6,698 nucleotides of DNA from Desulfohalobiaceae bacterium (lineage in GTDB: Bacteria; Desulfobacterota; Desulfovibrionia; Desulfovibrionales; Desulfothermaceae): positions 1-6,698 of the forward strand of contig JAIPDU010000089.1 of the NCBI GenBank assembly GCA_021737525.1, written 5' to 3'. The notes under the pieces are model-generated. The model was given only the letters and a program-made list of their open reading frames with translations, was not told the DNA's origin and ran no database searches. This document shows, piece by piece, positions 1-6,100 of the stretch. How positions within the stretch are numbered: the first letter of the stretch is position 1; every line of letters begins with the position of its first letter. Both the position numbers and the translations under genes were made by a program.

Positions 1-491
1 ACCTGAAAGACGAGCTCGGAGCTGGTGACGATATCTCCGCCGCGGCTGCCGGTCAAGCCGATGCGGTAGGTCCCCGCCTCACCAGCGGACTCCAGGGCAC
101 GGAGCACGTTGGGGCTGCTCCCGGAGGTGCTAATGCCCACAAGCACATCCTCTTTCCCGGCCAACGCCCTGACCTGCCGGGAAAAGATCTCCTGGAACCC
201 GTAGTCGTTGCCCACCGCGGTTAAAACGGAGGTGTCCGTAGTCAGTGCCACTGCCGGGAGCGGAGGCCGCTCCATCCGGAACCTGGAGACGAATTCCGCC
301 GCCAGGTGCTGGCAATCTGCGGCGCTCCCGCCGTTGCCGCAGAAGAGCACCTTGCCCCCCCGCCTCAGGCGGTCCGCGATGGTCCTGGAGGCCTGGGCCA
401 CGCGCTCCAGATTGGCCTCGAAGAACTCGGTACGGAGCCTGGACCCGGACTCGGAAAACTCCCTTATGATGGACATCTCGCTGCTGGTCAT
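1..491 (-). CDS. gmhA: Phosphoheptose isomerase GmhA (SIS domain), C-terminus cut by window edge
   Basis: Sedoheptulose-7-phosphate isomerase, the first step of ADP-heptose synthesis for the LPS inner core; cytoplasmic and normally a zinc-dependent homotetramer. The visible 163 residues cover most of a protein of usually about 190. The SIS signature CGNGGSAADCQHLAAE lies at about residues 51-66, with His62 and Glu66 as the expected first pair of zinc ligands. It is followed by ALTTDTSVLTAVGNDYGFQ (about 82-100), EIFSRQV and the phosphate-binding GISTSGSSPNV (about 119-129). The second zinc pair (a Gln and a His in the C-terminal helix) lies beyond position 1 and cannot be checked. The ATG at 491-489 is the natural start; its Shine-Dalgarno is weak (AAGAGAG about 8 bases upstream). 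The gene is divergent from the kinase gene at 600. Identification is by strong recognition of the family. Confidence 0.95.
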   Translation of the reverse strand, partial: MTSSEMSIIREFSESGSRLRTEFFEANLERVAQASRTIADRLRRGGKVLFCGNGGSAADCQHLAAEFVSRFRMERPPLPAVALTTDTSVLTAVGNDYGFQEIFSRQVRALAGKEDVLVGISTSGSSPNVLRALESAGEAGTYRIGLTGSRGGDIVTSSELVFQ

Positions 492-503
492 GGAATCGCT
501 CTC

Positions 504-532
504 TTGGCCTTTGCTCTTTTGTGTGCTAAATC
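504..532 (+). promoter_or_regulatory. Possible sigma70-type promoter for the kinase/ykgJ pair
   Basis: TTGGCC at 504-509 and TAAATC at 527-532 are separated by 17 bases, roughly matching -35 and -10 boxes. Transcription would start near 539, about 60 bases before the kinase ATG. Each box matches the consensus in only about half its positions, so this rests mainly on spacing and on position in a divergent gap. Confidence 0.25.
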
Positions 533-553
533 GATCCAGTCATTTCGCTGCAA
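525..553 (-). promoter_or_regulatory. gmhA: Possible promoter for gmhA
   Basis: On the minus strand TTGCAG (553-548) and TTTAGC (530-525) are 17 bases apart and face gmhA. The -10 box overlaps the -10 of the proposed plus-strand promoter, so the two would compete if both are real. The boxes are weak and the call is tentative. Confidence 0.22.
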
Positions 554-599
554 TGCGGCAGGGGTTCCCTGTCCCAACCCGATGCCAGGCGGTTGCCAC

Positions 600-1163
600 A
601 TGGACCATGCCAGGGAAAAAGCCTGCGCACCCCTTTCCGGAAACGGGAACAACAGCCAGGACTCTCGCTGCGTCAGTCTCATCGGCATGCCCGGTTCGGG
701 CAAGAGCACCCTGGCCAGGGAGCTCTCCGGTTTCCTGGGCTGGCCCTGGCTGGACACGGACCACCTTCTGGAGGCCTGGTTCGGCGTCGGGCTGGAGACC
801 CTGAAAGAGCGCCTGGGAAGGGAAGAGTTCCTGCGCTGCGAAGAGGAGCTCGTCCTGGACCTGTGGGTCACCCGCTGCATCGTGGCCACGGGAGGCAGCG
901 TGGTTTACAGTGACGCCGCCATGCGCAAGCTGCAAAATATAGGACCCGTGGTCTATTTGCAAGCCGATCCCGAGGTCATCAGCTCCAGGGTGGCCCGGTT
1001 CCCGGAAAGGGGCCTGATCATGCAGCCCGGCCAGAATCTGAGCCAGGTCCACGCCGAGCGAAAACCCCTGTACGAGGCATATGCGGACTTCACCCTGGAC
1101 ACTTCCCAAAACGGTCCGCGGGACTGCGCACAGTACATCGCCCGCTATCTGGAGCTCGCATGA
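600..1163 (+). CDS. Shikimate-kinase-fold small-molecule kinase (possible homoserine kinase)
   Basis: A 187-residue P-loop kinase that transfers the ATP gamma-phosphate to a small hydroxylated substrate. Visible motifs are Walker A GMPGSGKST (29-37), DTD (52-54), a conserved Arg in EFLRCEE (Arg79), VATGGSVVYS (95-104), a lid Arg in ERGLI (Arg137) and ERKPLYEAYADFTLDT (153-168). These correspond to the AroK/AroL motifs, but the canonical substrate-site GGG is GGS (98-100) and the usual lid RPL is RGL. I recall genetic work on Desulfovibrio in which a shikimate-kinase-like protein served as homoserine kinase; this protein resembles that group, so phosphorylation of homoserine (threonine pathway) is a serious alternative to shikimate. 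The ATG at 600 is preferred: AGG lies 10 bases upstream, whereas in-frame ATGs at 306 and 582 lack suitable ribosome sites. The stop overlaps the next gene by ATGA. Confidence 0.85.
   Translation: MDHAREKACAPLSGNGNNSQDSRCVSLIGMPGSGKSTLARELSGFLGWPWLDTDHLLEAWFGVGLETLKERLGREEFLRCEEELVLDLWVTRCIVATGGSVVYSDAAMRKLQNIGPVVYLQADPEVISSRVARFPERGLIMQPGQNLSQVHAERKPLYEAYADFTLDTSQNGPRDCAQYIARYLELA
1151..1162 (+). promoter_or_regulatory. Ribosome binding site and ATGA overlap start of the ykgJ-type gene
   Basis: GGAG at 1151-1154 lies 5 bases before the ATG at 1160-1162, inside the last codons of the kinase gene. The kinase stop TGA occupies 1161-1163, giving an ATGA overlap typical of translational coupling. 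This fixes the start of the second gene. Confidence 0.7.
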
Positions 1164-1753
1164 GCCGGGAAATTCTCCCCTCCCCCATGGTCGAGGAACT
1201 GGAACGGATCTACGCCGCCATGGAGACGGAATACGATCGCGTCGCCTCCCGCATCGGCCTGAGCTGCAAAGGCTGCCGGGACAATTGCTGCCGGAGCTAC
1301 TTCCGGCACCATACCTATGTGGAGTGGGCCTTCCTGTGGCAGGGCCTGCGGCAACTGGAGCAAAGCCGTGTGGACCGCTTTCTGGAGCGGGCCAGGGAAT
1401 ACATGGAAACCGCCAGGCGCCGCCTGGACAGGAACGAGCAGCCCCGCATCATGTGCCCCCTCAACGAGGACGGCTGGTGCGCGGTGTACAGCTACCGCAT
1501 GATGATCTGTCGCCTGCACGGGGTCCCCAATCAGGTGAGCATGCCGGACGGCAGAGTCAAGGCCTTTCCGGGATGCCACGTCAGCCAGGAGCTTACGCGG
1601 AACATGGGCCAGGTCCCCTACTTGGATCGCACTCCGCTCTACATGGAGCTGGCTTCTCTGGAGCGCCGCTTTTTGGGGGATAAGCGGAAGAGCCTGCCCA
1701 AGGTGGACTTGACCCTGGCGGAGATGCTTTTGCAGGGGCCGCCGGTTTTTTAG
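1160..1753 (+). CDS. YkgJ-family cysteine-cluster protein
   Basis: A 197-residue soluble protein of the YkgJ (UPF0153, 'zinc/iron-chelating') family. Eight cysteines are visible: the hallmark CxxCxxxCC at Cys36, Cys39, Cys43 and Cys44, then Cys99 (in MCPLNEDGWC), Cys107, Cys117 (in YRMMICRLHG) and Cys139 (in FPGCH). This fits the family pattern and implies a bound metal or Fe-S site. The N-terminal 30 residues are a charged helix, and residues 60-95 are probably helical too (QLEQSRVDRFLERARE). There is no signal peptide or membrane segment. The exact biochemical role of the family is not established. The gene overlaps the upstream kinase by four bases, so the two are almost certainly made together, although no metabolic link is obvious. 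The length is normal and nothing looks broken. Confidence 0.88.
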   Translation: MSREILPSPMVEELERIYAAMETEYDRVASRIGLSCKGCRDNCCRSYFRHHTYVEWAFLWQGLRQLEQSRVDRFLERAREYMETARRRLDRNEQPRIMCPLNEDGWCAVYSYRMMICRLHGVPNQVSMPDGRVKAFPGCHVSQELTRNMGQVPYLDRTPLYMELASLERRFLGDKRKSLPKVDLTLAEMLLQGPPVF

Positions 1754-1836
1754 AGGACAAGATGAGATAGGCGGATGCCGGAGGACGGATGCTGAATGCT
1801 GCAAGCTGGATGCAAGACGCCGGAATGCGGCATGGA
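1752..1836. repeat. Degenerate 7-bp tandem repeat array, consensus GGATGCT
   Basis: Starting at the stop codon of the ykgJ-type gene, the sequence falls into 7-base units in a single register from 1752 to 1821. Examples are AGAGGAC (1752), GGATGCC (1773), GGAGGAC (1780), GGATGCT (1787), GAATGCT (1794), GCAAGCT (1801) and GGATGCA (1808). After a one-base slip, GAATGCG (1823) and GCATGGA (1830) continue it. There are about ten in-register units, the outer ones poorly conserved. Periodicity was read by eye; the function is unknown. Confidence 0.6.
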
Positions 1837-1855
1837 GAAAAGAGAAGGGATGTCG

Positions 1856-1887
1856 AAAATCGGAGCCCTTGACCGGCTTCAGGGCTC
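1856..1887 (-). terminator. Possible weak terminator hairpin downstream of infA
   Basis: GAGCCCT (1863-1869) and AGGGCTC (1881-1887) form a perfect 7-bp stem with an 11-base loop. On the minus strand the stem is followed by CGATTTTCG, a short T-run, so it could end the phosphodiesterase-infA transcript about 120 bases past infA. No T-run follows on the plus strand. The loop is long and the T-run weak. Confidence 0.3.
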
Positions 1888-1934
1888 ACACATACCAGTC
1901 GATCCAACACCTTCCTTCCATTGGAGCTTACCCG

Positions 1935-1997
1935 GACAACGAATCACCGGTCATGAATCACCAATCACAAATCACGAATAACGAGGAACGAATAACC
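1935..1997. repeat. Degenerate 7-bp tandem repeat array, consensus AATCACG
   Basis: A second 7-base periodicity, unrelated in sequence to the array at 1752, runs in one register for nine units. The core is AATCACC (1956), AATCACA (1963), AATCACG (1970), AATAACG (1977), AGGAACG (1984) and AATAACC (1991). Weaker units precede it: GACAACG (1935), AATCACC (1942) and GGTCATG (1949). It ends 8 bases before the infA stop, in a convergent 3' region where no promoter is expected. Confidence 0.72.
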
Positions 1998-2004
1998 GCC
2001 CGAT

Positions 2005-2223
2005 CTATTTATAGCGGAAAATGATGCGTCCCCTGCTCAGATCGTAGGGAGACAGCTCTACCTTGACCTTGTCCCCCGGCAGGATCCGTATATAGTGCTT
2101 GCGCATCTTGCCGGAGATATGACCCAGCACTTCGTGCCCGTTTTCCAGCTCCACGCGGAACATGGCATTGGGCAGGGCCTCCTTGACCTCGCCCATGACC
2201 TCGATGGATTCTTCCTTACCCAT
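2005..2223 (-). CDS. infA: Translation initiation factor IF-1
   Basis: A 72-residue protein, the standard length for bacterial IF-1, which binds the 30S A-site and assists IF-2 and IF-3 during initiation. It is a single S1-like OB fold. The family core is plain: LPNAMFRVELENGHEVLGHI (17-36), then SGKMRKHYIRILPGDKV and VELSPYDLSRGRIIFRYK at the C-terminus. It starts at the ATG at 2223-2221, with AAGGGA on the minus strand a few bases upstream. It lies 33 bases after the stop of the phosphodiesterase gene on the same strand, so the two are probably one transcript; IF-1 genes more often sit near ribosomal-protein or secY operons. A hairpin at 1863-1887 may end the transcript. A second infA elsewhere in the genome is possible and cannot be judged here. 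Confidence 0.97.
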   Translation of the reverse strand: MGKEESIEVMGEVKEALPNAMFRVELENGHEVLGHISGKMRKHYIRILPGDKVKVELSPYDLSRGRIIFRYK

Positions 2224-2256
2224 ATCCGTCCCTTGGTCTAATGGTTCATCCTATTC

Positions 2257-2748
2257 CTACACATCCACCCACTCCACACCGATCCCCAGCTCCGGATCCA
2301 GATCGACAACCGCGTATCCGGCTTGGGAATCCCTCTTGGGCAGCCGGAAACTGCCCGGATTGAGGAGAGTCGCCCCACCCTCGCGCCGCAGCTCCCGCCT
2401 GTGGGTATGCCCAAAGCAGAAGAGATGGACATCCCTTCCCAAGATGTCGGCCATTCGCTGAAGGGGATCTCCTGGGCCCAATCCGTCTCCGTGCAGCATC
2501 CCCACCCGAAAGCCGTGCAGGTCCAGCACCCGCGTGGCGGGAAGGAGCCCTTCCCCGAAGCCGGCGTCCATGTTGCCCCGTACGGCGTAGAATGCGGGAT
2601 GCCCCGCCAGATAGGCCCAGACCGCCTCGCCTGCATGGTCCCCGCAGTGCAGCAGCGCGTCCATGTGACGCAGGCGGGTTTCGTATTCCTCTGTCAGCCG
2701 GGAGCTTGGACTGCTCAAATGCGTATCAGACAGGACCGCTAGACGCAA
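2257..2748 (-). CDS. YfcE/MJ0936-type metallophosphodiesterase
   Basis: A 163-residue calcineurin-like phosphoesterase that binds two metal ions and is likely to cleave phosphodiesters in the cytoplasm; the physiological substrate is unknown for most of the family. Metal ligands are visible in order: Asp8 and His10 (SDTH), Asp37 (CGDH), Asn59 (GNMD), His86 (LHGD), and His114 and His116 (GHTH), followed by LLNPGSFRLP (128-137). The set is complete, so the enzyme should be active. Length fits the YfcE/MJ0936 subfamily (about 160-185). The start is TTG at 2748-2746: it gives the usual short N-terminus (RLAVLSDTH) and has a strong AAGGAG ribosome site at spacing 8, while no ATG or GTG precedes the essential DTH motif. 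It is followed 33 bases later by infA on the same strand, suggesting co-transcription. Confidence 0.92.
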   Translation of the reverse strand: MRLAVLSDTHLSSPSSRLTEEYETRLRHMDALLHCGDHAGEAVWAYLAGHPAFYAVRGNMDAGFGEGLLPATRVLDLHGFRVGMLHGDGLGPGDPLQRMADILGRDVHLFCFGHTHRRELRREGGATLLNPGSFRLPKRDSQAGYAVVDLDPELGIGVEWVDV

Positions 2749-2762
2749 CTAGAAAACTCCTT
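2746..2762 (-). promoter_or_regulatory. Ribosome binding site deciding a TTG start
   Basis: Minus-strand AAGGAG (plus strand CTCCTT, 2757-2762) lies 8 bases before TTG at 2748-2746. It is among the best Shine-Dalgarno sequences in the window and supports TTG initiation of the phosphodiesterase. Confidence 0.75.
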
Positions 2763-3134
2763 GATTCAGGGCACACTTGTTCTCGTTCCGTATTTGCACC
2801 GCTGCGCGCGGCGAAGAGCTTGGGGGTCGCAGTTGCGCGGCGGCGCGGAAAAGGAAAAGGAGATTCTTGGCGCTGGCCGCTTCACGGCATACGGGGACTG
2901 ACGCCGCAAGCGCCGAAGAAAAAGAAGATGTTTTAGGCACGGGTGCCGCTGCGCGGCACATGCGGGCGACCTTGAGGTCGCTCGCGGCGAAGAAGGCTTT
3001 GAAACCAGGATCTCTTGATCTTAGGGCGGGTCGCGCCAGAAAAAATTCTTCTTAACCGTGGGTGCGTCAGCACCGGCGTGGAATCGAAGATTCCCCGCGC
3101 CAAAGATCAAAAAGCACAAGGAGAGGAAAACAGA
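2763..3134. repeat. Gene-free region with an array of short palindromes and six purine-rich GC boxes
   Basis: About 370 bases lie between the helicase 3' end and the phosphodiesterase ribosome site, with no credible gene. Tight hairpins are visible at 2876-2888 (4 bp), 2943-2959 (GTGCCGC/GCGGCAC, 3-base loop), 2966-2981 (GCGACC/GGTCGC, loop TTGA), 3009-3020 (GATC/GATC), 3061-3074 (GGTGC/GCACC, loop GTCA) and 3080-3094 (GGAATC/GATTCC, loop GAA). Interspersed on the plus strand is a loose box, roughly CGCGSCRAAGA plus an A/G-rich tail, starting near 2805, 2842, 2909, 2983, 3032 and 3096. None of the main hairpins is directly followed by a proper T-run on either strand, so they do not look like simple terminators. 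Best described as a REP/BIME-like or structured-RNA-like element of unknown function. Confidence 0.5.
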
Positions 3135-3147
3135 GAAGCTTGGCTTC
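3127..3147 (-). terminator. Possible terminator just after the SNF2 helicase
   Basis: GAAGC (3135-3139) and GCTTC (3143-3147) form a 5-bp stem with a 3-base loop, starting only 4 bases after the helicase stop. On the minus strand TCTGTTTTCC follows. The stem is short and the T-run interrupted, so termination here would be partial at best. Confidence 0.35.
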
Positions 3148-3150
3148 GCC

Positions 3151-6100
3151 TCAGGAAAAGAGGTGCTCCAGATCCCGGCGGGTGAGATTCTTGATCATGT
3201 CGTTGCTTCCGGACAGCACGGAGCTCACCATCTCCTGCTTCTTCTCCTGGAGGGAGAGCACCTTCTCCTCCACGCTCCCCTCGGTGATCAGGCGGTAGGA
3301 TACCACCTTCTTCTCCTGTCCGATGCGGTGGGTCCGGTCCACGGCCTGCATCTCCACCGCCGGATTCCACCAGGGATCCAGAATGAAGACATAATCCGCC
3401 GCGGTCAAGTTCAAACCGGTGCCTCCGGCCTTGAGGCTGATCAGGAAGAAGCAGCTCTCCTCCGTCTCCTGAAATGCGTCCACGCGCTGTTTGCGCCGTT
3501 TCTGCGTGGTGCGTCCGTCCAGGGAGAAATAGGGCAGCCCCAGCCAGTCGAACTCCTGCTTGATCAGGCCGAGCAGCTTGGTGTACTGGGAGAAGATCAG
3601 GGCCTTGTGGCCGCCGGAGCGCACCTCCCGGACCAGCTCGCGCAGCTTGTCCATCTTTCCCGAATCCGAGCTCTCCGGATCCACCAGCCCGGGATGGCAG
3701 GCGATCTGGCGCAGCCGCAGCAGCCCCTCCAGGACCTTGATCTTGCTGCGGTTCATGCCCTTCGAATCCACGGCCTGGAGAACGGATTCCCTGTAGTGGG
3801 CGAGGATCTGCCGGTAGAGGCGGGACTGGTCTCCCAGCATGGGGCAGGTCAGGGTATGCTCCGCCTTGTCCGGTAGCTCCGGAGCGACCTGCTCCTTGGT
3901 CCGCCTGAGGATGAAGGGCTTGATCAGACGCCGCAGACTCTCCCCCGCCTCGGCGTCTCCCCGGGATACCGGCCCGGCCACCGCCTCCTCGAAGCGGGAG
4001 GAGGAACGCAAGAGCCCGGGATTGAGAAAATCCATCTGGGACCACAGCTCCGCAAGGCTGTTCTCCAGGGGGGTGCCGGTGAGGCAGAGCCGGTGCCGGG
4101 CCCGAAGCGCCTTGGCCGCCCGGAAGGTCTTGCTCCGGCTGTTCTTGATGGCCTGGCTCTCGTCCAGCACCGCAATGTCGAACTCGATCCCGCTCAGCTT
4201 GGCCGCGTCCCGGAGCAGGATCCCGTAGGTGGTGAGCACCAGGTCGGCTCCCTCCAGACCCCCTGCCTCCGTGGCCCGATCCGGCCCTACGTGGGAGACG
4301 ACCTCCAGCTGCGGGGCGAAACGCCCCGCCTCCTCCCGCCAATTGAACACCAGGGAGGCCGGGGCGACCACCAGGGATGGCCCGTGGCCGCCGTCCCGCT
4401 TTCTCTGCTGCAACAGGGCCAGGACCTGGATCGTCTTGCCCAGACCCATGTCATCCGCCAGGACCCCGCCGAAGCCGAAGCGGATGAGGAACTCGAACCA
4501 GCTCAGCCCCTCCTTCTGGTACTCGCGCAGGGTTCCCCGAAAACCCGCTGGCGCCTCCCTGGGCTCCAGGCCCTCGAAGCGTCGCAGCTCGTCCCGGATG
4601 CGGAGAAAATGGTCCTCCAGGTCCGCGTGCTGGTCCTGAGCCACCATATGGTCCACAACCAGGGCCTGGGACTTGTGGTAGCGCAGATTGACGCTCTCCC
4701 CGGAAGGGCCCCTGGAGTCACTGCCCTCTGTTTCCAGACCCAGGGCCAGCTCGCCCGCGTGCCTGCGCAGCCAATCCAGGGGAAGCATGCCCCGGCTGCC
4801 GTCGTCCAGCCGCACCGTCCGGTTGCCCTGCAAAAACTCCCGGACCGCCCGGGGAAGATCCACGGAGGTATCGGAAAATTCGATCTCCCCCTCCAGGTCG
4901 AACCAGTCCATTCCGGAGGAGGACACCTTCACCGAGGGTGTGGTCCCCTTGCGCAGCGGCTTGCCGTCCTTTCCCTCCACGTGCCAGCCCCTGTCCGTCA
5001 AGGCCTGAATCGCTTCCGGAGCCCGCTCCAGGGAACAGGCACAAGAATCCCCGCTCGGCTCGAAGCCGGACTCCTCCAGCTCGGCCAGACACCGCCCCTC
5101 TGCCTCGCGGTCTCGAATCAAGGCGCTCCAGCTCTGTCTGTCCAGCAGGCGTTGCCTCTGATCCCCGGGAGACACGGCAAACTCGCCGTATAAAAAGGCC
5201 ACATCCCCTTGCAGGCCTTCGTTGCCGATCTCCAGACACAGCCGCGGCAAAGGGGAAATATCCTGCACCTCCCGGAAACGCAGATCTTCCGGCAGCTCCA
5301 CTGCGGGCGCATTGCCATGGGTCTCCAGGGCCTCGACGAAGTCCCCGATCTCCCTCCTGGGAACCCGCACCCGGAATCCGCTGGACTGGAGCGCCTCGAG
5401 CCGCTCGGAATCCACCCCCTCCAACCGGTGCAGGGTGTCCCCCAGGAGACAGCATGGCGGCGAGCCGGGGCATATCAACTGCGCCTCCTCCAGGTCGGTC
5501 CCCTGTCCATTCTCCCCGTCCAGGGAAACAAGCACCGGCTTGAGCTGCAGTGTTTCGGCCCGGGAGGCGTCATTTCCCTCGGGCAGGAAGGTCACCCGCA
5601 GATCCTCTCCTTCCCGAAGCGGAAAAGCCAGCACGTTCCCATCGGTATTGTGGACCCTGCAGCGTCCGCTCCGGGCCAGACAGGGGAGCAGGAGGCTCAG
5701 ATCCTGATGGCTCAGCCGAGGGACCCTGACCGGGAAGGAGGAGCTGAGGCCCCCGGGCGCGGCGACCTGCAAAATCTTGAGCACCAGGTGGTCCTCCCGG
5801 GGCAGGCCGGCACTGTTCAGGAGCTTCCAGTCCACTCCCTTGGTCCGGCCCGGCTCGCCGTTGCGGCGGATGTACTGCTGGTAGGCGTTGAGCGAGGCGC
5901 TCCACCCCGTCAGGCGGAGCTCGTAGCAGAGGCGAAATTCTCCGGGCGCGCCGTCCAGCCCCGCGACCGCGCTATTTTGTTCCGCCCCTCGAGGGAAGAG
6001 AGCGCTGCGCCAATCCTGATCCCTTGGCGCGGGGTGTTCATTCCGTGAGGATTGGCTCGGAGGGGGTGCGTCATCTGAAGCAGCAGAGGAGGGGCTCTTC

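Noticed and set aside
306..599. N-terminal extension of the kinase to the in-frame ATG at 306 or 582
   Set aside because: The extension from 306 runs antisense through the start of gmhA and has no kinase-like sequence, and the ATG at 582 has poor ribosome-site spacing. The ATG at 600 gives a near-normal length.
1145..1804. Minus-strand open frame opposite the ykgJ-type gene
   Set aside because: It is a shadow of a gene with a clear cysteine-cluster signature and a coupled start.
1752..1997. CRISPR array
   Set aside because: The units are 7 bases, contiguous and degenerate, with no conserved repeats of about 28-37 bases separated by unique spacers, and there are no cas genes.
2749..2961. Possible small gene upstream of the phosphodiesterase
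   Set aside because: The peptide is Ala/Ser/Pro-rich and its coding bases include palindromes and repeat boxes; there is no good ribosome site or family resemblance.
3058..3876. Plus-strand open frame of 272 codons across the helicase 3' end
   Set aside because: It is His/Leu-rich antisense translation of conserved helicase motifs, with no start context or domain.
3107..4342. Long open frame on the minus strand in another frame of the helicase gene
   Set aside because: Its translation is rich in Gly, Pro, Arg and Ala and low-complexity, with no recognisable motif. The helicase frame carries all the SNF2 motifs over the same bases.
4093..6048. Long plus-strand open frames (4093-5193 and 5209-6048) antisense to the helicase
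   Set aside because: GC-rich codon bias commonly leaves such antisense frames open. The products resemble no family and the opposite strand is clearly coding.
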